64,000 nucleotides of DNA from an uncultured Sphingomonas sp. (GTDB lineage Bacteria > Pseudomonadota > Alphaproteobacteria > Sphingomonadales > Sphingomonadaceae), in assembly GCA_913776045.1 (NCBI GenBank), contig CAJYOI010000023.1, forward strand, positions 1 through 64,000, read 5' to 3'. Below the pieces are notes generated by a model. The model was not told the origin of the DNA, searched no databases, and worked only from the letters and a program-made list of their open reading frames with translations. A program made the translations under genes and the position numbers. Within the stretch, counting starts at the first letter, position 1; each line of letters opens with the position of its first letter. Below, one piece after another: positions 31,473 to 38,910 of this stretch.

Positions 31473-31550
31473 ATGCTCGTTCGACGACCCTATTTCGCCG
31501 CCTCCGCTGCCCCATGGGACTTCCACCGCAAGGCAGTGTTCGTGAACTGA
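31473..31550 (+). CDS. Possible leader peptide upstream of the decarboxylase gene
   Basis: A 25-codon open frame, MLVRRPYFAASAAPWDFHRK and five more residues, starts at ATG 31473 and ends just before a run of overlapping hairpins in front of the decarboxylase. It is rich in Arg and aromatic residues. Polyamine genes are known to use leader peptides for translational control, so a regulatory role is plausible. No strong ribosome-binding site is visible, so translation is unproven. Confidence 0.35.
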   Translation: MLVRRPYFAASAAPWDFHRKAVFVN

Positions 31551-31591
31551 AAGTCCGGGACTTCAAGTCCTGGCATTGGAGGTCCCTTGAG
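31551..31591 (+). promoter_or_regulatory. Candidate ribosome-binding-site switch before the decarboxylase gene
   Basis: GGGACTT (31557-31563) can pair with AAGTCC before it (31551-31556), with AAGTCC after it (31565-31570), or with AGGTCCC (31580-31586), which overlaps the GGAGG ribosome-binding site. The pairings exclude one another. Alphaproteobacterial ornithine decarboxylase genes are known to have a conserved speF leader RNA; whether this is one was not tested. Confidence 0.4.
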
Positions 31592-32821
31592 TTGCACCAG
31601 CAAGATTGCGCGCTGGGGCTAGCCGCCCCGACTTCGGCCCGTAACGCCGTTGAGATCGCCAAGGGCAAGCCGGTTCAGCCGGTAACGCTCGTTCGTCCGC
31701 ACGCCGCTGCGCGAGCCGCCCGGTTCTTCGTCGAGAAGTTCCCGGGCCGGTCGATGTATGCGGTGAAGGCGAACCCGAGCCCTGAGCTGCTTCAGATCCT
31801 GTGGGACGCAGGCGTGACGCATTACGATGTCGCGTCGCTGGGCGAGGTTCGCCTGGTCGCCCGCACGCTGCCGGACGCGACCCTGTGCTTCATGCACCCG
31901 GTCAAGGCCGAGGAAGCGATTCATCAGGCCTATTTCGAGCATGGCGTTCGCGTCTTCTCGCTCGATTCGATGGAAGAGCTGGACAAGATCGTCGCGGCGA
32001 CGTCTTGGAACGGCGTGCCCGCGGCCGACCTGACCCTGTGCGTCCGCATCCGCGTGTCGTCGGACCTGTCGAAGCTCAGCCTGGCATCGAAGTTCGGCGT
32101 GATGCCGGAGGAAGCCAAGGCGCTGCTGTTCGCCGCCCGCCAGGCGGCCGATGCGCTGGGCATCTGCTTCCACGTCGGCAGTCAGGCGATGTCGCCCGAC
32201 GCCTATGCCCAGGCGATGGAGCGCGTGCGCGCCGCCATCGTCGAGGCGGCGGTGACGGTCGACGTGATCGATGTCGGCGGCGGCTTCCCGAGCATCTATC
32301 CGGGCATGGAGCCGGTCGCGCTGGAGCGCTATTTCGAGACGATTCACCGCGCGTTCGAATCGCTGCCGATCAGCTATTCGGCCGAACTGTGGGCCGAACC
32401 CGGCCGCGCGCTGTGCGCCGAGTATAGCTCGATCATCGTCCGCGTCGAAAAGCGTCGCGGCGACGAGCTGTACATCAACGACGGTGCGTACGGCGCGCTG
32501 TTCGACGCCGCGCACATCGGCTGGCGCTTCCCGGTCCGCCTGCTGCGCGAACCCGACAGCAACGCCAAGGACATGGCGTTCAGCTTCTACGGCCCGACCT
32601 GCGACGACCTGGATCATATGACCGGGCCATTCCTGTTGCCGGCGGACATCCGCGCGGGCGATTACATCGAGGTCGGGATGCTCGGCGCGTACGGTTCGGC
32701 CATGCGCACCGCGTTCAACGGCTTCGGTTCGGACCAGACGGTCGTGGTCGAGGACGAACCGATGGCGTCGCTGTACGCCGTCGTGGAGCCGGCGCTCGCG
32801 TCGAACGTCGTCAAGCTGTAA
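31592..32821 (+). CDS. Type III PLP-dependent ornithine/lysine decarboxylase
   Basis: A 409-residue fold type III (alanine-racemase-like) decarboxylase of the eukaryotic-type ODC family, which makes putrescine or cadaverine. The PLP lysine is K59 in SMYAVKANPSPELL, the glycine loop is VIDVGGGFPSIYPG, and the active-site cysteine region is FYGPTCDDLDHMTG near the C-terminus. TTG 31592 is preferred because GGAGG lies 9 nt upstream and homologues have about this length. ATG 31514 would add 26 residues. The next gene uses putrescine in related pathways, so the two probably form a polyamine operon. Confidence 0.9.
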   Translation: MHQQDCALGLAAPTSARNAVEIAKGKPVQPVTLVRPHAAARAARFFVEKFPGRSMYAVKANPSPELLQILWDAGVTHYDVASLGEVRLVARTLPDATLCFMHPVKAEEAIHQAYFEHGVRVFSLDSMEELDKIVAATSWNGVPAADLTLCVRIRVSSDLSKLSLASKFGVMPEEAKALLFAARQAADALGICFHVGSQAMSPDAYAQAMERVRAAIVEAAVTVDVIDVGGGFPSIYPGMEPVALERYFETIHRAFESLPISYSAELWAEPGRALCAEYSSIIVRVEKRRGDELYINDGAYGALFDAAHIGWRFPVRLLREPDSNAKDMAFSFYGPTCDDLDHMTGPFLLPADIRAGDYIEVGMLGAYGSAMRTAFNGFGSDQTVVVEDEPMASLYAVVEPALASNVVKL

Positions 32822-32930
32822 CGCACGACCACCACATGCAATCGGCGGCGGGGCCCAGGTCGGGCCCCGCCGTCCAAACGGGTTTCCGCGTCCCCACCTG
32901 AACGACGCCGGCCAGACTATGGGAGTTCCC

Positions 32931-34010
32931 ATGACCGACACCCTGACCAAGACCGCGGCGGCCAACGCCCCGATCAACGACACCCGCAAGGCCGAACTGC
33001 TGTCGAAGCAGGTAAAGCACATCGACATCACGAGTTTCGACGCGCGCCCGATCGTCGATGCGATGGCGGACATGAGCTTCACCAGCCGCGATCTTGGCCG
33101 CGCGACCAAGATCTACAACGACATGCTGGCCGACAAGGACTGCACGGTCTGCCTGGTGATCGCCGGATCGACTTCGGCCGGCGGCTGCATGGACCTCTAT
33201 GCCGAGCTGGTGCGCAACAACATGGTCGACGTGATCGTCGCCACGGGCGCCACCATCGTCGACATGGACTTCTTCGAAGGCCTTGGCCACAAGCACTATC
33301 AAGCGCTTGAAATCCCCGACGACGACACGCTGCGTTCGCTCTACATCGACCGCATCTACGACACGTACATCGACGAAGAGCAGCTGCAGGACTGCGACTT
33401 CACGATCAACAAGATCGCGGAGAGCCTGGAGCCCAAGCCCTATTCGTCGCGCGCGTTCATCCGCGAGATGGGCAAGTATCTGGTCGAGCACGGCAAGAAG
33501 GACAACAGCCTGGTCAAGCTCGCCTACGAGCATGACGTGCCGATCTTCTGCCCGGCGTTCGTCGATTCGTCGGCGGGCTTCGGTCTGGTGAAGCATCAGG
33601 TCGACGCGGCGAAGGAAGGCCGCCCGTACATGGTGCTCGACGCCATCGCCGACTTCCGCGAGCTGACCGAGATCAAGATCAAGGCGGGCACCACCGGCCT
33701 GCTGATGATCGGCGGCGGCGTGCCGAAGAACTTCATTCAGGACACGGTCGTCTGCGCCGAAATACTGGGCCATGAGGACGTCGAAGTGCACAAATACGCG
33801 GTGCAGATCACCGTCGCCGACGTGCGCGACGGCGCGTGCTCGTCGTCGACGCTGCAGGAAGCGGCCAGCTGGGGCAAGGTGAACACCGGCATCGAACAGA
33901 TGGTGTTCGCCGAAGCCGGTTCGGTGATGCCGCTGCTGGCGTCGGACGCCTACCACCGCGGTCACTGGAAGGACCGCGCGAAGCGGGGATGGGCGAAGCT
34001 GTTCGCCTAA
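32931..34010 (+). CDS. Deoxyhypusine-synthase-like protein, probable homospermidine synthase
   Basis: A 359-residue member of the deoxyhypusine synthase family. NAD-site segments are visible (VIAGSTSAGGCMD, VIVATGATIVD), and the catalytic lysine is K316 in EAASWGKVNTG, equivalent to the SWGK lysine of the eukaryotic enzyme. Bacteria lack eIF5A, so the protein substrate is absent. Bacterial homologues are thought to transfer the aminobutyl group to putrescine (homospermidine) or a similar amine. The preceding ornithine/lysine decarboxylase supports this. ATG 32931 has GGGAG 6 nt upstream. Confidence 0.87.
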   Translation: MTDTLTKTAAANAPINDTRKAELLSKQVKHIDITSFDARPIVDAMADMSFTSRDLGRATKIYNDMLADKDCTVCLVIAGSTSAGGCMDLYAELVRNNMVDVIVATGATIVDMDFFEGLGHKHYQALEIPDDDTLRSLYIDRIYDTYIDEEQLQDCDFTINKIAESLEPKPYSSRAFIREMGKYLVEHGKKDNSLVKLAYEHDVPIFCPAFVDSSAGFGLVKHQVDAAKEGRPYMVLDAIADFRELTEIKIKAGTTGLLMIGGGVPKNFIQDTVVCAEILGHEDVEVHKYAVQITVADVRDGACSSSTLQEAASWGKVNTGIEQMVFAEAGSVMPLLASDAYHRGHWKDRAKRGWAKLFA

Positions 34011-34016
34011 GCCGCA

Positions 34017-34103
34017 CGCAGATAGCCACGCTATCTGCGAGACGGCGCCAGGCCGGCCGGCGCGGCCCGCCGCGTTCGACGTCACGGGATTTACTACCGT
34101 GAC
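34017..34103. repeat. Two perfect hairpins after the deoxyhypusine-synthase-like gene
   Basis: CGCAGATAGC (34017-34026) pairs with GCTATCTGCG (34030-34039) across a CAC loop. GTCACGG (34081-34087) pairs with CCGTGAC (34097-34103). Neither has a U-tract. With the terminator at 34142 they fill most of the 166-nt gap and may stabilise the mRNA 3' end. Confidence 0.65.
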
Positions 34104-34141
34104 GGCCGCCGGTGAGTTGCCCATCGCACCCGAATGATGCA

Positions 34142-34175
34142 GCCTCCCCCCGCAACCACCGGGGGGAGGCTTTTT
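34142..34175 (+). terminator. Strong Rho-independent terminator of the polyamine operon
   Basis: GCCTCCCCCC (34142-34151) and GGGGGGAGGC (34161-34170) form a perfect 10-bp GC stem with a 9-nt loop, followed by five T residues. The start codon of the MAPEG gene is two bases later, so its ribosome-binding site (GGGAGG) lies in the second arm of the stem. Confidence 0.9.
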
Positions 34176-34176
34176 C

Positions 34177-34608
34177 ATGCACCAGGACATATTGAAGCCG
34201 GTCGTCGTCCTGATCGCCTGGTCGCTCGTCATGTGGGTCTGGATGCTTGCCACCCGCCTGCCCGCTCTTAAGGCCGCGGGTATCGACCTCACCAAATTGA
34301 CCGGCAGCAAGACCGGCGACGCCGACCGCGTGCTGCCGCCGAAGGTCCAGTGGCCGGCGCACAATTACAATCACCTGATGGAGCAGCCGACGATCTTCTA
34401 TGCGGTGACGATCGTCATCGCGCTGACGGGGACGGGCAACGGCTTCAACGCCTGGCTGGCGTGGGGCTATGCGGGTTTGCGGATCGCCCATTCGATCTTC
34501 CAGGCGACGGTCAACAGGGTCGGCCCGCGCTTCGTCCTGTTCCTCGCCTCGACGCTCTGCCTGGTGGTGCTCACGCTGCATGCCGCTATGGCTGTCTTCC
34601 ATGGCTAA
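34177..34608 (+). CDS. MAPEG family membrane protein
   Basis: A 143-residue inner-membrane protein of the MAPEG (eicosanoid and glutathione metabolism) superfamily, with four hydrophobic helices. It begins MHQDILKPVVVLIAWSLVMW and contains the MAPEG-type segment HNYNHLMEQPTIFYAVTIV. Bacterial MAPEG proteins may conjugate glutathione to lipophilic compounds, but the substrate is unknown. The only visible ribosome-binding site is inside the terminator stem just upstream, so expression may need the hairpin to be open. It overlaps the next gene by 8 nt. Confidence 0.88.
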   Translation: MHQDILKPVVVLIAWSLVMWVWMLATRLPALKAAGIDLTKLTGSKTGDADRVLPPKVQWPAHNYNHLMEQPTIFYAVTIVIALTGTGNGFNAWLAWGYAGLRIAHSIFQATVNRVGPRFVLFLASTLCLVVLTLHAAMAVFHG

Positions 34609-34786
34609 GGGCGAAGGATTCGAGCGGCACAAGCAGCCGTGGACCGCAGCGGAGCTTCAGAAGCTCCATACGCTGGCAAAGAAGGGCATGGCATTGAAGG
34701 CGATCGCCAAAGCGCTGACCCGCAGCGAGGAATCGGTAAAGGACCGCGCCAAGGCGGACGGGTTGAATATCGCGAAGCTGCGGTAA
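34601..34786 (+). CDS. Small helix-turn-helix (Myb/SANT-like) protein
   Basis: A 61-residue basic protein starting MAKGEGFERHKQPWTAAELQ. The segment PWTAAELQKLHTLAKKGMALKAIAKALTRSEESVKDRAK resembles a homeodomain-like/SANT helix-turn-helix with the conserved W and a recognition helix. It overlaps the end of the MAPEG gene by 8 nt in another frame, so translation is coupled. It may bind DNA, but the target is unknown. Confidence 0.7.
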   Translation: MAKGEGFERHKQPWTAAELQKLHTLAKKGMALKAIAKALTRSEESVKDRAKADGLNIAKLR

Positions 34787-34855
34787 AGGCCGCGCTCCGG
34801 CCGCTCGGACCAACTGCCCCTTCCCTCCCGCGCGTTAGCTTGCCAAAGGGAAGCC

Positions 34856-35407
34856 ATGCCGATGCCGCCGCTCCCCGATCTCGACACGCTGTCGATGGAC
34901 GCGGTCGCAGCCCATATCGCGGCGCAGTCCGTCGCCCCCGTCGAAACATGGCACCCCAGCCACTGCGGCGACAGCGAGATGCGGATCGCCAGCGACGGGC
35001 AATGGTATCACCAGGGCTCGCCGATCGGTCGCCGCGACATGGTCCGCAAATTCGCGACGATCCTGCGGCGGGAGGCGGACGGCGGTTACGTGCTGGTCAA
35101 TCCGGGCGAAAAGCTCGATATCGCGGTCGACGACGCACCGTTCGTCGCCGTGAAGATGAAGGCGGAAGCCGGTCGTATCGCCTTCCAGACGAACGTCGGC
35201 GACCTGATCATTGCCGGCGCGGACCACCCGTTGCGGTTCGAGACGAAGGCGGATGGCCCGCACCCTTATGTCCGCGTGCGCGGCGGGCTCGACGCGCTGA
35301 TCGCCCGCGCGCTGTATTACGACCTTGCCAACCTCGCGATCGACGGCGGCGACACCCCGCCGGGCGTGTGGAGCGACGGCGTGTTCTTCCCGCTGGAGCC
35401 GGCATGA
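34856..35407 (+). CDS. DUF1285 domain protein
   Basis: A 183-residue protein of the DUF1285 family, with the segment SEMRIASDGQWYHQGSPIGR near residue 45 and VNPGEKLDIAVDDAPFVAV in the middle. The fold is known from structural genomics, but the function is not. It has no signal peptide or membrane helix. Its stop overlaps the ATG of the Nudix hydrolase gene (ATGA, 35404-35407), and the order DUF1285-Nudix-cca suggests a shared nucleotide or RNA role. Confidence 0.85.
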   Translation: MPMPPLPDLDTLSMDAVAAHIAAQSVAPVETWHPSHCGDSEMRIASDGQWYHQGSPIGRRDMVRKFATILRREADGGYVLVNPGEKLDIAVDDAPFVAVKMKAEAGRIAFQTNVGDLIIAGADHPLRFETKADGPHPYVRVRGGLDALIARALYYDLANLAIDGGDTPPGVWSDGVFFPLEPA

Positions 35408-36000
35408 CCCTGGCGGATCGACTGCGGGCCGCGCTCGACGCGGGCTCCCGCGACGCACCCGAACTGCTGACCGGCGACCTGAGCGCGCTGGAACTGGAAG
35501 GCGCCCCGCCGGCGACGGAGGCTGCCGTGCTGGTCGCCGTTACCGACCGAACGGAGCCGGGCGTCATCTTTACCCGCCGCACCGAGACGCTGCGCGCCCA
35601 TGCCGGCCAAGTCTCCTTCCCCGGCGGCCGCATCGACCCCGAGGATGCCGACGCCGTCGCCGCCGCCCTGCGCGAGGCGCGCGAGGAGATCGACCTCCCC
35701 GCCGACGCCGTCACGGTGGTCGGCACGGTCACGCCCTACCGCACCGGCACCGGCTACTGCGTCACGCCCGTCATCGGCGTCGTGCCGCCGGATGTGTCGC
35801 TCACCCCGTCGGAGGCCGAAGTCGCAGCGGTCTTCGAAGCCCCGCTCGCGTATGTGCTCGACCCCGCCAATCACCGCGCCGAAACCGCGATGTGGAAGGG
35901 GCGCGAGCGGCACTACACCCGTATCGACTGGCAGGGTGAAACCATCTGGGGCGCGACCGCGGCAATGCTCGTCAACCTGTCGAAGCAGCTGAAATGGTGA
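35404..36000 (+). CDS. CoA pyrophosphatase (Nudix hydrolase)
   Basis: A 198-residue Nudix protein of the NudL/CoAse type. The Nudix box is visible as GGRIDPEDADAVAAALREA continuing REEIDLP, and the CoAse-specific segment HAGQVSFPGG precedes it. Such enzymes split CoA and its derivatives into 3',5'-ADP and phosphopantetheine. It is translationally coupled to the DUF1285 gene upstream and overlaps the cca gene downstream by 7 nt. Confidence 0.9.
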   Translation: MTLADRLRAALDAGSRDAPELLTGDLSALELEGAPPATEAAVLVAVTDRTEPGVIFTRRTETLRAHAGQVSFPGGRIDPEDADAVAAALREAREEIDLPADAVTVVGTVTPYRTGTGYCVTPVIGVVPPDVSLTPSEAEVAAVFEAPLAYVLDPANHRAETAMWKGRERHYTRIDWQGETIWGATAAMLVNLSKQLKW

Positions 36001-37181
36001 CCCTAACCGATACCGACTGGCGGCACCGCGCCGGCCTGGATGACCTGATCGACGCGCTGGGCGGCGGTGAGAACGCGCGCTTCGTCGGCGGCGCGGTGCG
36101 CGATGCGTTGCTGGGCCTGCCGGTCGCCGACCTCGACATCGCGACACGGCATCAGCCGGAGGACGTGATGCACGCGCTGCGCCGCGCCGGGATCAAGGCC
36201 GTGCCGACCGGCCTCGCCCACGGGACGATCACTGCGGTGATCGAAAGCGGCCCGGTCGAGGTGACCACGCTGCGCCGCGACATCTCGACCGATGGCCGCC
36301 ACGCGGTCGTCGCCTTTACCGACGACTGGCGCGAAGATGCCGCGCGCCGCGATTTCACGATGAACGCGCTCTACGCCGACACGCTGACCGGCGAAGTGTT
36401 CGATTATTTCGGCGGCCTCGCCGACCTGGAGGCGCGGCACATCCGCTTCATCGGCGACGCCCGCCAGCGGATCGCCGAGGATCATCTGCGCATCCTGCGC
36501 TTCTTCCGCTTCCTGGCGCGCTTCGGCGACACCCCCGATCCCGACGGGCTGGCCGCGTGCACTGAACGCGCCAACGACCTGATGGCGCTGTCGCGCGAGC
36601 GTATCCGGGACGAACTGCTCAAGCTGCTGATCGCGCGCGACGCGGTGCGGGTCGTGCGGCTGATGCACGATCGGGACATTTTCCGCCCCGTCCTTCCCGA
36701 AGTCGACGAGGCCGGCATCGCGCGCCTGACAGCGCTCGCATCGGCCGAGACGGACCAAAGCATGACCCCGGACCCGATCCGCCGTCTGGCCGCGCTGGTC
36801 GGACATGACGCGACGGTCGAGGTCGGCGCGCGGCTGAAACTGTCCAATGCCGAGCGCAAGCGGCTCGAAGCCGGAGGGCTGGGCGCCGGCGACGAAGGTC
36901 CGCTGGCGCTTGCCTATCGCGTCGGCCTGGACAGCGCGCGCGACCGGCTGTTGCTCGCCGGGGCGGACGCCCGCTTTCCGATCGACTGGACACCCCCGCG
37001 CCTGCCGCTGTCCGGGGGCGCGATCGTCGCGCGCGGCGTCGGCAAGGGGCCCGACGTCGCGCGCACGCTGCGGGCGATCGAGGACCGCTGGATCGCGGAA
37101 GGGTTTCCCGAAGACATCGACGGGATCGTCGATGCCGCGGTCGGTCAGGCGCTGTCGGCGGATAGCAGTCGAAACGCCTGA
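35994..37181 (+). CDS. cca: CCA tRNA nucleotidyltransferase
   Basis: A 395-residue class II nucleotidyltransferase of the poly(A)/CCA family. Motif A is FVGGAVRDALLGLPVADLDI, and the RRDFTMNALY motif and the FRFLARFGDTPD neck follow. It adds or repairs the CCA end of tRNA. There is no C-terminal HD phosphohydrolase domain. It overlaps the Nudix gene by 7 nt at the start. At the end it overlaps the convergent GGDEF/EAL gene by 37 nt, so both proteins' C-termini are encoded on opposite strands of the same DNA. Confidence 0.94.
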   Translation: MVTLTDTDWRHRAGLDDLIDALGGGENARFVGGAVRDALLGLPVADLDIATRHQPEDVMHALRRAGIKAVPTGLAHGTITAVIESGPVEVTTLRRDISTDGRHAVVAFTDDWREDAARRDFTMNALYADTLTGEVFDYFGGLADLEARHIRFIGDARQRIAEDHLRILRFFRFLARFGDTPDPDGLAACTERANDLMALSRERIRDELLKLLIARDAVRVVRLMHDRDIFRPVLPEVDEAGIARLTALASAETDQSMTPDPIRRLAALVGHDATVEVGARLKLSNAERKRLEAGGLGAGDEGPLALAYRVGLDSARDRLLLAGADARFPIDWTPPRLPLSGGAIVARGVGKGPDVARTLRAIEDRWIAEGFPEDIDGIVDAAVGQALSADSSRNA

Positions 37182-38863
37182 TCGCTGTCGACCGGTTGGG
37201 AATAGAGATATCCCTGGCCATAGGTGCAACCCAGCGCCGCCAGCGTCTGCGCCAGTTCGTTGCTTTCGATCCCCTCCGCGGTCGTCTTCAAGCCGAGTGC
37301 CTGCGCCAGGCTGAGAATCGCGCGGACGATCGCGACCTTGTCTCGATCGGCGAGCATGCCAGAGACGAAGCTGCGGTCGATCTTCAGCACGTCGATCGGC
37401 AGCCGCTGAAGATAGGCGAGATTGGAGTAACCGGTGCCGAAATCGTCCATCGCGAGGCGGGTATCGAGATCCTTCAGCGCCTTCAGCGTGTCGGAAATGC
37501 GATCGTGGTCGCCGATGATCGCGCTCTCGGTCAACTCCAGCGTGACGCGGTTCCCCGCGACGCCATGCGCCGTCAGGGCGCGCTGCACCATCGTCGGCAC
37601 GTCGTCGCGCTGCAGCTGAATGGCGGACACGTTGACCGCGACGTTCACGCCGCAGTGCCGTTCCGCGCGCCGGTCCCACTCGGCGATCGTCTGGGCGGCG
37701 GCGTCCATCGCCCAACGGCCGAGGGGCAGAATCAGTCCGCACTCTTCGGCGACCGGGATGAACTCGGTCGGCGGAATCGCAGTCCCGTCGGGCGCCCAGC
37801 GCGCAAGCGATTCGAACGAAATGATGCGCCCCGTCGACAGATCGCAGATCGGCTGAAACGCCAGCGTCATCTCGCCATTTTCGATCGCGCGACGCAACTG
37901 GGTTTCGATCCCGAACTGACTGCGGACCACGTCGTAGGACGTGCGACTGTACAGCTCGACATCGCCGGTCTGCTTCGCGCGCTTCACCGCGAATTGGGCG
38001 TGCCGGATCAGATCCTCGGGCGCCACGATCTCGTCGACGCCCAGCGCAATGCCGATCGAGCAGTCGACCCGGATTTCGAAATCGGACAGGCGGAACGGCG
38101 TCGACAGCGCGGCGTGGAAGCGCCGTGCGACATGCATCGCATCGCCCATCGCATCATCGGTTTCGATCAGCACGGCGAATTCGTCGCCGCCGATCCGCGC
38201 CAGCGTGTCACGCCCCCGCAGCGCCCCCTTTATCCGACGCGCGACCGAAATCAGCAGCTCGTCGCCGGCCAGCGACCCCATGCAAGCGTTGACCCGGCTG
38301 AAGCGCGCCAGATTGACGATCATCACCGCATAGGACCGCGCGTTCGCCGTCGTCACATGGCTGTCGATCAGATCCTCGAAGCCGGCGCGGTTGGGCAGGC
38401 CGGTCAGGCTATCCGACTGCATCTCGCGGCGCAGGCTGGCTTCGGTGCGCTGTTCAGGCGTTTGGTCGACCAGGCTGACCAGGCAGCGGCCGCGCGATTC
38501 GGGGCGACGGGCCAGCATCACGCGGAAATATTGTGCGTCGATCGCCTCGCCGACTTGCCACGTAAATTCCTGATGCGTCTCGCGAGAATCGAGAAACGCG
38601 GCGATCCGGCCACCCAGCAACTGGATGACCGAACTGTCGCTGGTTGTAGACCCTAGTCCTGCGCGGCGGAACGGTCGATTGACCGCTTCGAAGGCCAACG
38701 TTTCGCCGCGCTGAATGACGATGGCCGCCGCGATCGGCAGAAGGTCGATGGTCCGCGACGCCATAGACGGGCCGAAGACGCACGAATCCGCAGGCGCATT
38801 CGGCGCTGAAATCGCGACAGAAAGGCTTGGCGTACGCGCCTTGCGGAAGATCATTGCCGCCAA
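37145..38863 (-). CDS. Bifunctional GGDEF/EAL cyclic-di-GMP protein
   Basis: A 572-residue protein. The N-terminal part (about 35-135) looks like a PAS-type sensor. The GGDEF domain follows, with intact RIGGDEFAVLIE (diguanylate cyclase). The EAL domain comes last, with ESLARW in the signature place plus the metal and catalytic segments MDDFGTGYSNLAYL and VLKIDRSFV. The Ala of EAL is Ser, but the glutamate is kept, so phosphodiesterase activity is possible. There is no membrane segment. It converges with cca and overlaps it by 37 nt. Confidence 0.93.
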   Translation of the reverse strand: MAAMIFRKARTPSLSVAISAPNAPADSCVFGPSMASRTIDLLPIAAAIVIQRGETLAFEAVNRPFRRAGLGSTTSDSSVIQLLGGRIAAFLDSRETHQEFTWQVGEAIDAQYFRVMLARRPESRGRCLVSLVDQTPEQRTEASLRREMQSDSLTGLPNRAGFEDLIDSHVTTANARSYAVMIVNLARFSRVNACMGSLAGDELLISVARRIKGALRGRDTLARIGGDEFAVLIETDDAMGDAMHVARRFHAALSTPFRLSDFEIRVDCSIGIALGVDEIVAPEDLIRHAQFAVKRAKQTGDVELYSRTSYDVVRSQFGIETQLRRAIENGEMTLAFQPICDLSTGRIISFESLARWAPDGTAIPPTEFIPVAEECGLILPLGRWAMDAAAQTIAEWDRRAERHCGVNVAVNVSAIQLQRDDVPTMVQRALTAHGVAGNRVTLELTESAIIGDHDRISDTLKALKDLDTRLAMDDFGTGYSNLAYLQRLPIDVLKIDRSFVSGMLADRDKVAIVRAILSLAQALGLKTTAEGIESNELAQTLAALGCTYGQGYLYSQPVDSDQAFRLLSADSA

Positions 38864-38910
38864 GCCCTAGGGCCGACTCGTTAAGGGCCCCTGAAGCAAG
38901 TCAATTTGGT

